From Prosopocoilus inquinatus (lineage: Eukaryota > Arthropoda > Insecta > Coleoptera > Lucanidae), in the NCBI GenBank assembly GCA_036172665.1, contig CM069876.1, forward strand, positions 620,001 through 684,000: a DNA stretch of 64,000 nt, written 5' to 3'. Of the stretch, positions 12,801 to 24,800 are shown piece after piece. The first letter of the stretch is position 1; each line of letters begins with the position of its first letter. The position numbers were made by a program, and so were the translations under genes. The notes beneath the pieces are model-generated. The model was not told the origin of the DNA and did no database searches. It worked only from the letters and a program-made list of their open reading frames with translations.

Positions 12801-15800
12801 TGACTTATGAGATTTAACTTTGCTACATTTGCTTTTGACTGTAATCACAGGAAATCTTTAAATATCGAAATAATATAATACATAGGTACTTTAGCGTTTG
12901 AAAGAAAAAACAGATTTTTTATCAAGATCTTTCTGACATTTGAATACTTCTTGCTTGCCTTTTCCGCATTTATACTCAGCATTAACTGATTAAAGTCGCG
13001 TTCCTTTTATAAATACACTGAGCTAGGCTAGTTGAGATGAATGCAAATTTGTCTAAATGGAATGACTGAAAAGCGGAAAACAGAGGAAGTTCAAGAAATT
13101 ATACATTTAAGGATGTTTTAAACGGGTTTCGTTCGATTAAATGAAATATCTTTTAGCAACTGCTTCAAGAAAAAACCTTTCATCATCAAACATTTTGTTA
13201 AGTAACATGTGATTAATTTCCCCCAACTACTAAGGGACGAAGACTCATTACTGATGAAGGGTTAGCATTTACTTCCTATAGGTGAAGGGGAAAACAATTT
13301 CGAAGTAAAAGGAACGCGTAATTTCAACGATGGATTAAATTTGTTTCATATGCGAAACATGGCCATATTTATTTTTTAATTGAAAACTTGTTTAAGATTT
13401 TTAAGTCATCAGGTAGTGCATTGAATATAGTGGCAATATTATATTGAAAGGACCTTTCAAAAAGCGCAGTTCAATGTAGCGGTGGAGTTATTACATTTTT
13501 GTGAAGAATGTTTATATTGTGCACATCTGTTTTAAAAGGTATTTTATTATAAAGGTAAGATGGATTTTTCATGAATAAGTTTAACATAAAAACTTGCTAA
13601 CTGCAGCTTCTTTTAATTTAAATGACACTCGTTCTCTACTTCTTAAACCGTATATGAGGCGTAACAAGTGTTCTGAACTCTTTGAATTCTTTTACTTGTT
13701 AACGAGTCTAAGAGCGTTTTCCGCTGGCTGCACCGGTGTGCACTGAGTGTATCTCCATCTCGTATTATCACATAAAGCTGAACCGAGATGGAAATACACT
13801 CAGTGCACACTATTGCAGCCAGTGGAAAACGCTATAAGAAAGGGCCATACACTATATCTGCAAATGTAAAATGCGATCTATAAAGCATTGTTCTTGTTGC
13901 AATATTGACAATTGATTTGTTACCATATAGTAATTTTATATTAACAAATGCTTTTTAATGCAATTATTAATATGCTTAACAAATCGAAGATCTGTATCCA
14001 AAACAAGTCCCAAGTTTCTAGCAGATTCAGAACATGATACCCTCTCTTCACCTATTTTAATAATAACTAAATTAGTCAAAAGTTTACGTTCTCTCCGAAG
14101 AGCATTACTACAGATTAAACAGAGTTTCTTAGAAACTCGTGATAAACTCAAGATATCAGAATTAATAAATTGATTTGCTTGTTCAATATCGGTGGCTTTA
14201 AATGAATAATATAATTGAGAGTCGTCAGGATAATAATGACTAGTACAATACTCGAGACATTTACTTAAATTTGACCTAACATTGCATTAGGATTACATCG
14301 CAATGGCGATTATCTCTCGAGCTACGTTTCTGCTGATGAAGTCCCAAATAGGGCTGAAACAGCTGCACAGAGGCTGTTCGAGGGATTCACTGCAATCAAA
14401 AACGATTTGCGACAAAATTTCTTTATACTCCTATTAAAATAAAAGAAAAATATGTCACAATATTTTCAAATGAATAACGTTTGCCGCATGACACCACCGA
14501 AATTGCAAGCTCAAAAATAAAACACGGTAAGTAAACCTTTAAAACTCAATTCAATTTTAGGAATTTTCTTTGTTTAAACGATAAGTTTTATGTTCGCCAA
14601 TTTGCAAATATAAAATTTTCACCTACCTGCTTAGAATCTCTCCCTTTTCAAATTTAAATGAAAGTCTGCAGGCAAACAGCGATAAGGAACAAATATCTTT
14701 TGGATTGCAATCAATTACACAACACTTTTGCCTATTAGATGATAAAACGCAATAGGATTTATGATTTAAATTCGAATACTACAACTACAAATTCGAATTT
14801 ATATTGTCATAACTAAGCTTAGGATAATTATGCATTAAAAAACTTCAAAAAATGCATGCACATATGCACTAAAATCATTAAAAATATGCACTTAAATATG
14901 CATTCAAAATTAACTTTTATAGAATAAATAATATTTATTATGTTACCACGTTCTTCATTATTTTGCTACAAAAAAACAAAAACTTTTTTTTTAATTCTAA
15001 ATTATTTATTTAGTCGTTATTATAGAAACAAATTATAATTACACTTAACTACAACATGGTGTAACAAATTCTCAAAAGTAAATTTGCGCCTATTGTCGGC
15101 GAGAATATTTCTGTACTGAGAAACCACTCTCTCGACATCGCAGGACACTATTGGTACAAATTCGTATTTTACAACGTCATTGACACTTAAATGTTCGTTT
15201 TTTTCATTAAGGGTCGATTCATTTTGCAACACTTCACTTATATTCTTCAGTTGCTGATAGCCCGTATTCTTTGACAGCACTTCGTTTAATTTATTGATAA
15301 AAACATTTTTCTTGAGTTTTGCTATACCGTTAACTACATGTTCTACTATTTGAATGCTTTCTTGTAAAGATAGACCCTTAGCTTCTAGCTTGGAGATTGC
15401 AGTCGAAATGCATGCCAGATTAGCTCGAATAAAAATTAAATCTTCTCGTATACCTTTTTTTCTCAGAATACTCTGTGCATCTTCGATGCACTGCGCTTCC
15501 TCAGAGTCGAATTCATCAATTTTCTTCACAATTTCAAAATTTTCAGCGTAATACACAGCAGCGTCGATCCAACTTCCCCATCTTGTAATGATTGGCGCAG
15601 GTGGAAGTGGAATGTCACCCGAAATTTCCCGAAACTTCTGAATACGACTTGGTGCCTTAAGGAAAATCTTTTTCACAGATGATATTAGCACATTAACATT
15701 TGAATAAAGATTACGAACTAAATACTAAATCAGCTACTCGATGTAAGCCATGTGCTAAACAGGTCACATGTATCATGTTTGGGTATAAAACCTGCAGTCC

Positions 15801-18800
15801 CCGCATTGTTTTGCACATATATGGTGCAGCATCACTACAAATCGCCAGACGGCCACAATAAACTTAAAGAGTCGTTGAAAAAAGCAGCGACTGTTGAATG
15901 ATTTACTTTGTCCAACACTTTTAAAGTCAGCAGATATGATTTATTTTTTTCTTCAGGAACCCCTAATATACCAAACACAAAATTTCCTATGCATCTTTGT
16001 TCTTCATCGGTTGTTTCATCCAACGACACCCAAATAGAATGATCCTTTACTTTTGCTCTTAATTTATCCAATGTTAATGTATACAATTCAGAAACAATTT
16101 TTTCTTAATGTCGATTCATCTGGAATATTTTGCTTTGTATACTTTTCCAAAAAATGGCAAAGAACTTCATTTTTTAACTTAGCTAATGGGATGTCTGCGC
16201 AAATAAAAGCCTTTCAAAGTTCTGCATTAAATTCTGAACGTTTAGGTCCAGGCGTCGGTAAATTAGAAATTAACACTTGCCGTTCGTTATTTCCCCTTTT
16301 GCGATTTTTATTACTTGCATGCTTTCCGGTTTGAAGATGCTGCGTGACTTGAAACTTTTTGGTTGCCGTAACATGAACCTCGCAGTATTTACAAAATAAC
16401 AGACGTCCATCCGTTATAAAATCATCGTAGTCCTTCACAAACTGGTTTAAAATTGCACTTACACACTTTTTTTCTTTTTGCATCTTGAGAGATGTTAATC
16501 CTATTGCAATCAGCATACAACTACTGAAGGTTGATGAAATTTTCTGCAGAATTTCCTGGTAAAATTAGAAAGAGAGCTACCCCATACCATGGTCTGTACG
16601 AGTACTATTAATGCGGACAAAATACTTGGAAATTCATGGGATAATGTGCGGACGCAGTAAACAATGGCGGTTTTCATACACTGTTAATCCTCTTATTATT
16701 TCCAAGTATTCTGATTTTGAAACACTGGTTGTTCAGATTGTCTGCTATAAAATGTCAGTTTGCACTTGGCAATAAGAAATAATAGCAAATTTGGAATTAA
16801 AACAAAAAAATGCAGGAAATTATGCATTAATGCCCTAAAAAGTTAAAATATGCATTTATGTATAAAAATGTTCCAAATATGCATTTGCATATGCAATTAT
16901 GCAAACGTGTAATTATCCTAAGCCTAGTCATAACCAACTTGGTAACTATGGCAACAGCATATTTTAATCCCAAAACTATGCAGAGGGAGCCACACTAATG
17001 ACAACTGCCATGGAGCAGGGGCCCTATTCTCAAGTCACTCGATTAAGTTGTATGCGAAAATGATATCAAAATGAAATAGATTCGCGTACAAAACTTTGCA
17101 AACTGTTTGAGAATTGCGTCATTATGACGTCAGTTTCGCATACGACTTTAGTCGAATGACTTTGTTGATTCGATATAGTGGACTGTATTTCTTTGTGTTT
17201 GTTTGCAGAAAAATTTCGCTGGTACAATTACCTTTTTTTATATGAAAGTTTTTTATTTATATTGCAATTGTTTTTTTTTTTACAAGTGTATGTGATTCAT
17301 TAAAATGAACGTAAAAATCGTGTTAACATAGCTCCCCGCCTTGAACATTTTTTTTTTTTTTAAGAAAGTGTTCAAATATTCATAAATTGCAGGTAAGTAT
17401 GAACTGATTGTAATAATGAAAATGAATTATTTTAACTGTTTTTAACATGCACAATTTCACTGTCACTACTGCCATTTTCAGGTACTGGAAGGGGACACAA
17501 CTTCGCTACTGCTCGCTTGAAATTGCCTTTATGAGTCTTGACTGTAGCAACTCGAACTACGTTGTCGTCACCGGGATGAAGCTCTACTATTCTTCCAAGG
17601 AGCCACTGGGAAGGAGGTAAGTTATCCTGTTTGATTATTACCAAACTTCCAATCTTTAGCCCTGGATTTTTGCTCTTCCATTTCTTTCTTTCTTGCAGAT
17701 GATACAAATATTCTTGTGACCACCGCTTCCAAAAACTTTGTACCAACTGTTGCTGTAACTGGAAACGCGACAGCCTGTTTGTTGGTGTGTCCAGCAATTG
17801 CGGTTCCGGAATAGCAGTCAATGGTTTGCCAATCAAGAAATGAGCTGGAGTTAGTGGCTGCAGATCATCAACATCCGATGACAGAGGGTATAAAGGTCTA
17901 GAATTTAAAGTTGCTTCTATCTGTGTTAAGATTGTGTAAAATTCTTCATATGTTAATTTTGTGTCATTAATTACTCTTGATAAATGATGTTTTATGTTTT
18001 TTATGTTTGATTCCCAAAGCCCTCCGAAATGAGGCGAGTTTGGGGGAATAAAATGCCAGGTTATATTTTCATTTGTACAATAATTTGTTATTTCTGTTTT
18101 AGAGTTTGAGAAAAATTCATGCAAGGCAGATAGTTTCTTAGCTGCTCCGATAAAATTTGTTGCATTATCTGAATATAAATGAGCTGGTTTGCCTCTTCGT
18201 GATGCAAATCTTCTCAAAGCAGCAAGGAATGTTTCGCTTGATAAATCTGTCACAAGTTCAAGATGCATAGCTTTAGTAGAAAAGCAGATGAAAAGACAAA
18301 TGTAGCCCTTTATAGTCTTTGAACCTCGACCTTTGCGATCTTTTATATTAAAAGGCCCTGCATAATCTATTCCCGTGATATAAAATGGATTATTAACTGT
18401 AACTCTTTCTTTTGGCAAATTTGCCATTATTTGATCAAAAGATTTTGGTTTAGATTTAAAACATCTGATGCAACCTCGCACTACTGACTTAGCCACACTC
18501 ATTCCAGATGTAACCCAAAAATGCTGTCTTACTGTAAATAATAACAATTGTGGACCTGCATGAAGTAATGTTATATGCGTATTTTCAAAAATTAGTTTTG
18601 CTAAACGATGTTTTCCCGATAAAATCAAAGGATGTTTCTGAGCAAAATCTAAATAAGAGTTTTTTAATCGACCACCGACTCTTAATAAACCTTCAGTATC
18701 AATGAACGGAGCAAGGGATAATAAATTGTGTTTTGGCTTTAAATTTTTATTATTTAGTAATAAATTAATTTCTTGAGGAAAACTGTCTTGTTGTGACAAT

Positions 18801-21800
18801 TTTATTAATTGTTTCATACTGAGATCTAATTCTGCAATAGTCAAATATCCGTACGGCCGTTCAGATTTTTGTTTCTTAATGTTTAAGATGAATCGTAAAA
18901 TGTATGCCATTGTTCTTTTCAACCTATTCAAACTAGAAAACCTTTCGAATATCTGAAAATTATTTTCAACAGTAGCTGAGCAAACATTATTTTTAGAATA
19001 TTTAATTGAAATTGAGAATGCGGATGATGGCCAATGATTAGTTGGAAGAGACAACCATGAAGGGCCGTTCCACCACAATTGAGACTTGAGTAAATTTTCA
19101 GGAGAAATTCCTCGTGATGTAAGATCGGCAGGATTATCTTTTGTGTTTATGTACTTCCAATTACTAATCTGTGTTAATTCTTGAATTTTAGAAATGCGAT
19201 TTCTTACAAAAATTGGTAATGAATGAGATGGAGAGTTAATCCAGTGTAATATTATTTGAGAATCTGACCATAGATGATATGAGCATTCGATAGTGAATGA
19301 TTTTTGTACTTTGTTAATTAATTGACTTAACAACAAAGCACTGCACAATTCTAATCTTGGCATAGTTAAACATTTCAGTGGAGCAACCTTTGTCTTTCCG
19401 CATAAGAGATTAATTAAAATCTTTTCTTTTTGATCGATGCTGCGAACGTATACACACGCACCGTATGCGTTTTGTGACGCGTCACAGAAACCATGTAATT
19501 CGATTTCTGTAGAATTTTTACAAATGACGTGCCTATCTAATTTGAGTTGATTTAATTTTGTTAAATTATTTCTGAATCGTATCCACGTAGCTTTCAAATC
19601 GTCTGGAATAGGATCATTCCAATCTAATTTAAGAGACCATAGTTTTTGAATAATTATTTTTGAGAAAATAGTGCATGGGCTTAACAAACCTAATGGATCA
19701 AAAATCCTTGCTACGTCAGATAAGATTGATCGTTTATTAATTGATAAAGAATTTTCAAAATTTTTGATTTGAAAACCTAATGTATCAGATTTACTGTACC
19801 ATTTTATTCCTAAAGTTTTTGAAAACTCATTATCTCCTAAATTTAAAACACTCACAGGTTCATTTTCATTTTGAAACTCTTGCAAGAAAAGCTGACTATT
19901 AGAATTCCATTTTCTTAATGGGAAACATGCTGAATTTAGAATTGATGCAATTTCTTTACATACATTGATTGCAACTGTTTCAGAATCAAAACCTGTTATG
20001 AGATCATCAACATAAAAATCATTTTTTATTATTGAAGATGCGAAAGAAGATTTTGTTTGATATTCATGAGCCAACTGCTTTAAGCATCTTATGGCTAAAT
20101 ACGGAGCAGATCTAGTGCCGTAGGTAACTGTATTTAAAGTGTAAATGGAAATTGGATCGTCTGAACTAAATCTCCAAACAATATTTTGAAGATGTCTGTC
20201 ATCAGGATGAATGACGACCTGCCTATACATTTTTTCTATATCTGCCGAAACTGCAAAAGGATGTTGTCTGAATTTTATGAGTATAGAAAATATTTCATTC
20301 TGAATGGGTGGCCCTGTAAATTGTAAATCATTAACTGACCAACCTGAATCAGAATTCGCTGATCCATCAAAGACTACTCTTAGTTTAGTAGTCAAACTTT
20401 CTTGTCTAAAAACACCATGATGTGGCAAAAAATATGCTGTATTGGAAGGAATTAAATTTACTTGAGACATGTGGTTTAAATCTATGTATTCTTTTATGAA
20501 TTGAGAATATTGAAATTTTAGATTAGAATCGTATGAAAATTTACGTTCTAATTGTTGTTGACGTTTAATTGATAATGGTTTTGAGTTACCTAAATTAGAA
20601 GCAGAATGTTTTAGTGGTATTCGAACAATGAACCGTCCTTCTTCATTTCTAGAAAACGTTTCTAGGAAATGTTTTTCGCAATAAACATCATCGGAAGACA
20701 TAGAATGCTCGTTATTAATTTCCTCTATCTCCCAAAATTTCTGCAATTCAGAATCAAGATTGCTGTGAGTTTTAGAAAAATTGCAATGAATTTTTGAAAT
20801 GGATTCTGAGATGGTACCTGATATAATCCAACCGAATTCTGTGTTTTGAAGAACTGGCATATTCTTACCCAACTGAATTCTTTGATGATGAAGAATATTC
20901 CAAAAAATACCTGCACCAATAAGTACATCTATTTCACTAGGCTCGGTGAATTGAGGATCTGCCAATTGAATGTTGGCTGGAATATTCCATGAGCTGGTGT
21001 TGATAGTGAATGAAGGCAAATTACCTGTAATTGTGGGCAAAATAAAACAACAAAGATTAGTAGAAAATTCATAATTGAGTGAATATATCACAATGTTGCA
21101 TTTTTTTTTAATGACTGATGAAACGCCATTGATTCCTCCAATGGTCATGTTTGTTGAATGTTCTTCTAATCCTAACTTTTTGCAAAATTTTGAAGTAAGA
21201 AAATTTGACTGAGAACCACAGTCAAGTAAAGCTTTTGCAGTATGAATGTTGCCAAAAACATCTGGAACTAAAATTGATACAGTGGAAAGCAGAACATGTT
21301 GATTAGGATAATGACTTGTGAAACTAACTTGTGGCGAAATTGTTGTTGATGCATTTGGATGAATTGTTTTTGATGTAATTGGTTCACGTGTATATAATAA
21401 TTCTGGATGAAGTAAAGTGTTATGTTTAGCTTTGCACTTTTTACAAAATCCAGATCTGCAGTTTTTAGTTGTGTGGCCTGAACGTAAACAGTTATTACAA
21501 AGATTCAGCTGCTTTACTGTTTTTAATTTATCTGACAAATTTAATTTTAAGAATTTTTCACAATAATAAATTAAATGTGCCCCATTACATACAGGACATT
21601 TCACATTTGAGGATATTAACGAAACTTGTTTGATATTATTATGTAACTGTTTATGTTCTTTGGCAATTTTATTATGATTGATTTCAAGTGTTTCTAGAAA
21701 ATCTGCTCTTGAATTCAAAAAACTCTTGAATTCAGAAAGTGTTGGGAAATTATTGCCTGTTTTAACTTTTTCCCATTCCCGAACAGTAAATTTGTCTAAT

Positions 21801-24800
21801 TTTGACGTAATTAAAAATATCAACAAAGTGTCCCAATGTTCTGTTGGTTGTTCTAGTGTTTGAAGAGCTCTTAAATGTTTAAAAATGGTATCTATCAAGT
21901 CTCTTATTCCTCTTGAGGACTCCTTTGTAAGTGAATTTAATTCAAACAGAGATTTGATGTGATTATTAATTAACAATCTGATGTTATTATACCTATTGCA
22001 AAGTAGTTCCCATGCGATTATGTAATTTTCGGATGAGAATTCTAGAGACTGTATAACCTTTAGTGCGTCACCTTCTAGTGAAGCACGTAAATAATGATAC
22101 TTCTGAACATTGTCAATTGATTTGTTTGAATTAATTAGTGACTCAAAAGTATCTTTGAATTCCAACCAATTATCATATGCACCGTTAAATTTTGCAAGTT
22201 TAATTGTTGGAAGTTTAATGTTGTGAGAAATACCGTTTTGTTTTGAGGAATCTGATATGCCAGTGATACTGTCGCTTTGAATTTGGATGACAGGTGTGCA
22301 GACTTGCTTTAAAATAAATTTTGCGTCTGTGATTGCGGATGAATGCTTTTCAGTGAAATCTTCTCTCTCTAAATATTGCCTTTCTAAGTCATCTTCATCG
22401 CAAATATATTCTATTTTACTCTGAGTTTCATCAAATTCCTCAAACAACGATGCAAACTTGCTACTACGATCTTGCAATTCAATGATTGTTTTTTCTGCTA
22501 AAACTTGATCACTTGCATATGCATCTTGAACTGTGCGTAAATATTTTATAAAATTTGTTAGTTTGTATTTAATAGTACCTCGTTTACGCACAAGTTTTTC
22601 AGTAGATGTGACGTCTTGCATGACTTTTCAAATTCAGAAAACTATGAATTGAATTATTGTAACCTAGTTACAAAGAAATTGTGTTAATGTGTAAAAATAT
22701 TTGTCAAAATATTTTCTTTTGCAAATAAATGTATAAAAGTATGAATGTGTTTTATAAATGTGTACTACCTTAACACAGATAGCAGCCTACAAATTCTAGA
22801 ACTGTTCTAGAGCCTTATCTGTAGTCCTGAACGATAGTTTTCTATGCGGTGTTTCTCTTCTTCGCTGATGCGCTTAGTTCTTGTAAATCTTGAATCCGGC
22901 TCGATCGGACCAAAAATAAATATGTTGATTCGATATAGTGGACTGTATTTCTTTGTGTTTGTTTGCAGAAAAATTTCGCTGGTACAATTACCTTTTTTTA
23001 TATGAAAGTTTTTTATTTATATTGCAATTGTTTTTTTTTTTACAAGTGTATGTGATTCATTAAAATGAACGTAAAAATCGTGTTAACAGACTTGAAAATA
23101 GAGCCCCTGATTTTTTTAAAAAGCGACTAGCCGAGAGAAACACTTCTTGTGGTTCGTCAATCGAGGGGGCCGTGTTCCGGGCTAAACGGCTTCTCTTTCC
23201 GGCCATCTGAGCGTGTAAGATGCGCGGTTTTGTGTTCAGAGCCTTTATGGTCATCTTTCCACTCATTTTCCAGTCTGCCGAAATATCTTAAGTAAATCCG
23301 GCGCTAGCTTTTATACACTAAAAATTAAAATGTCTTCAAATTCTGTTAATTAACGCACAGATTTTGCCAATTTGAATGACATATTCTGTAGCTTTTTGGA
23401 TTTTTTTAAGTAGAATATAATTTTCTTAAACTATCTGTCAAACAAAAAACAAAAACAAAATAAAGTTATTAAAAAAAAAAATTGTTTAGTTTCTAGTTGA
23501 AATTAACCTCCGCCCACAGTAATTTTTATATCCGTAGATACGTATTTCGGCAGCTAAGCTGCCATCTTCAGTACGCTACCAACTTAAAAGCACTAAAAAA
23601 TGTCTAAAGACAACCTAATCACACTGACAAAATCAACTATTTTAGTTGTTTAGTTTCTATTGGAAACGCGTTTCGTTTTTTTAGTGTCCCTTGACAATTT
23701 GTTTATCTATAACTTTCCTGAAGAAGCTGTCAAACACACAGCAAAACGTCAAGATAAATTTCAATTTTCCCAACTATCCGCAACAAAATTAACTTCCTTC
23801 ATATTTTTCATCAGTTTTAAAAGCTCAAACAATAAATATTCATAATTTGCAGTAATTTGCTATTTTTCTTGTCAGGAGCCTTTACAATACAAAAGCTTTT
23901 GTGTAAAATTTGCAAAATTTTATTATAAAGCGACAAAGATAGGTTACCATCATGTTACAATGTGGTTAACCACAGTGAATGTTTATTGGTGAATTCGATA
24001 CCTCTGTGGACATTTCTCTGTCAGTTTTTTCACAAATTCTATACAGGAAATACCTTAGTGTCGTACAGGCCTAAGGCCTGATCTTTCCACCTGTCTATAA
24101 ATTTATCTACTAGATAATTTCCTTTTGAAAACTATTGTATCTAAAATATTTTAGAAAAATTTTGTGCAAATCGTTTTTGATTGCAGTGAGAACCTCGAGC
24201 AGCCTCTGGACAGCTGTTTCAGCCCTGCTTGGGGCTTCTTCAGCAGAGACGTAGCTCGACATTCCCACTGCAGACCAAAAACGACTTGCCCAATTTATTC
24301 GCAAATGCGATGTAAGAATGATGAACATATAAAATAGCGACATCTTACTATCGCTTTTTGACCTAACATTGCAGTAGGATAGACAAATTGAAGCGGGATT
24401 TGCTCCTAATGAGTCCCCCATGCAAGGCGGCCATGCTTTCATTATGCTTTGACAGCAAGCATGGCCGCCTTGCATGGGGGACTCATTAGGAGCAAATCCC
24501 GCTTCAATTTGTCTATCCTACTGCAATGTTAGGTCAAAAAGCGATAGTAAGATGTCGCTATTTTATATGTTCATCATTCTTACATCGCATTTGCGAATAA
24601 ATTGGGCAAGTCGTTTTTGGTCTGCAGTGGGAATGTCGAGCTACGTCTCTGCTGAAGAAGCCCCAAGCAGGGCTGAAACAGCTGTCCAGAGGCTGCTCGA
24701 GGTTCTCACTGCAATCAAAAACGATTTGCACAAAATTTTTCTAAAATCTTTCATTATGCTTTGACAGCAAGCATGGCCGCCTTGCATGGGGGACTCATTA

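Larger units (their letters stand above)
17163..23088 (-). mobile_element. Full-length BEL/Pao LTR retrotransposon, young
   Basis: 5926-bp element with LTRs at 17163-17328 and 22923-23088 (166 bp, identical as read here), TG...CA ends and a 5-bp target duplication GACTT (17158-17162, 23089-23093). Read on the minus strand: 5' LTR, primer binding site (22912-22892), leader, one uninterrupted pol-type ORF, purine-rich tract (ggcggggagcta next to 17329), 3' LTR. The 166-bp LTRs are short for the family. Identical LTRs and an intact ORF indicate a recent insertion, possibly still polymorphic or active. Confidence 0.93.
23310..23780 (+). mobile_element. Penelope 3' remnant with a second Penelope tail nested in it
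   Basis: 23316-23375 is a diverged copy of the C-terminal coding end of the Penelope element at 4775-4830 (shared KIKMS-SNS and RTDF peptide pattern). 23718-23747 repeats the core-plus-hairpin arrangement of its terminus. In between, an insert of about 150 bp (23505-23645) in opposite orientation is flanked by the duplicated string ttgtttagtttcta, suggesting a second terminal fragment inserted with a target duplication. Confidence 0.65.

Noticed and set aside
15354..15551. Plus-strand frames at 15354-15551 and 28503-28703 repeated in both hAT copies
   Set aside because: Antisense shadows of the transposase coding strand.
24110..24764. Two identical frames ([14 protein letters not shown]) on opposite strands
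   Set aside because: They are mirror images produced by the 290-bp palindrome and are not separate genes.
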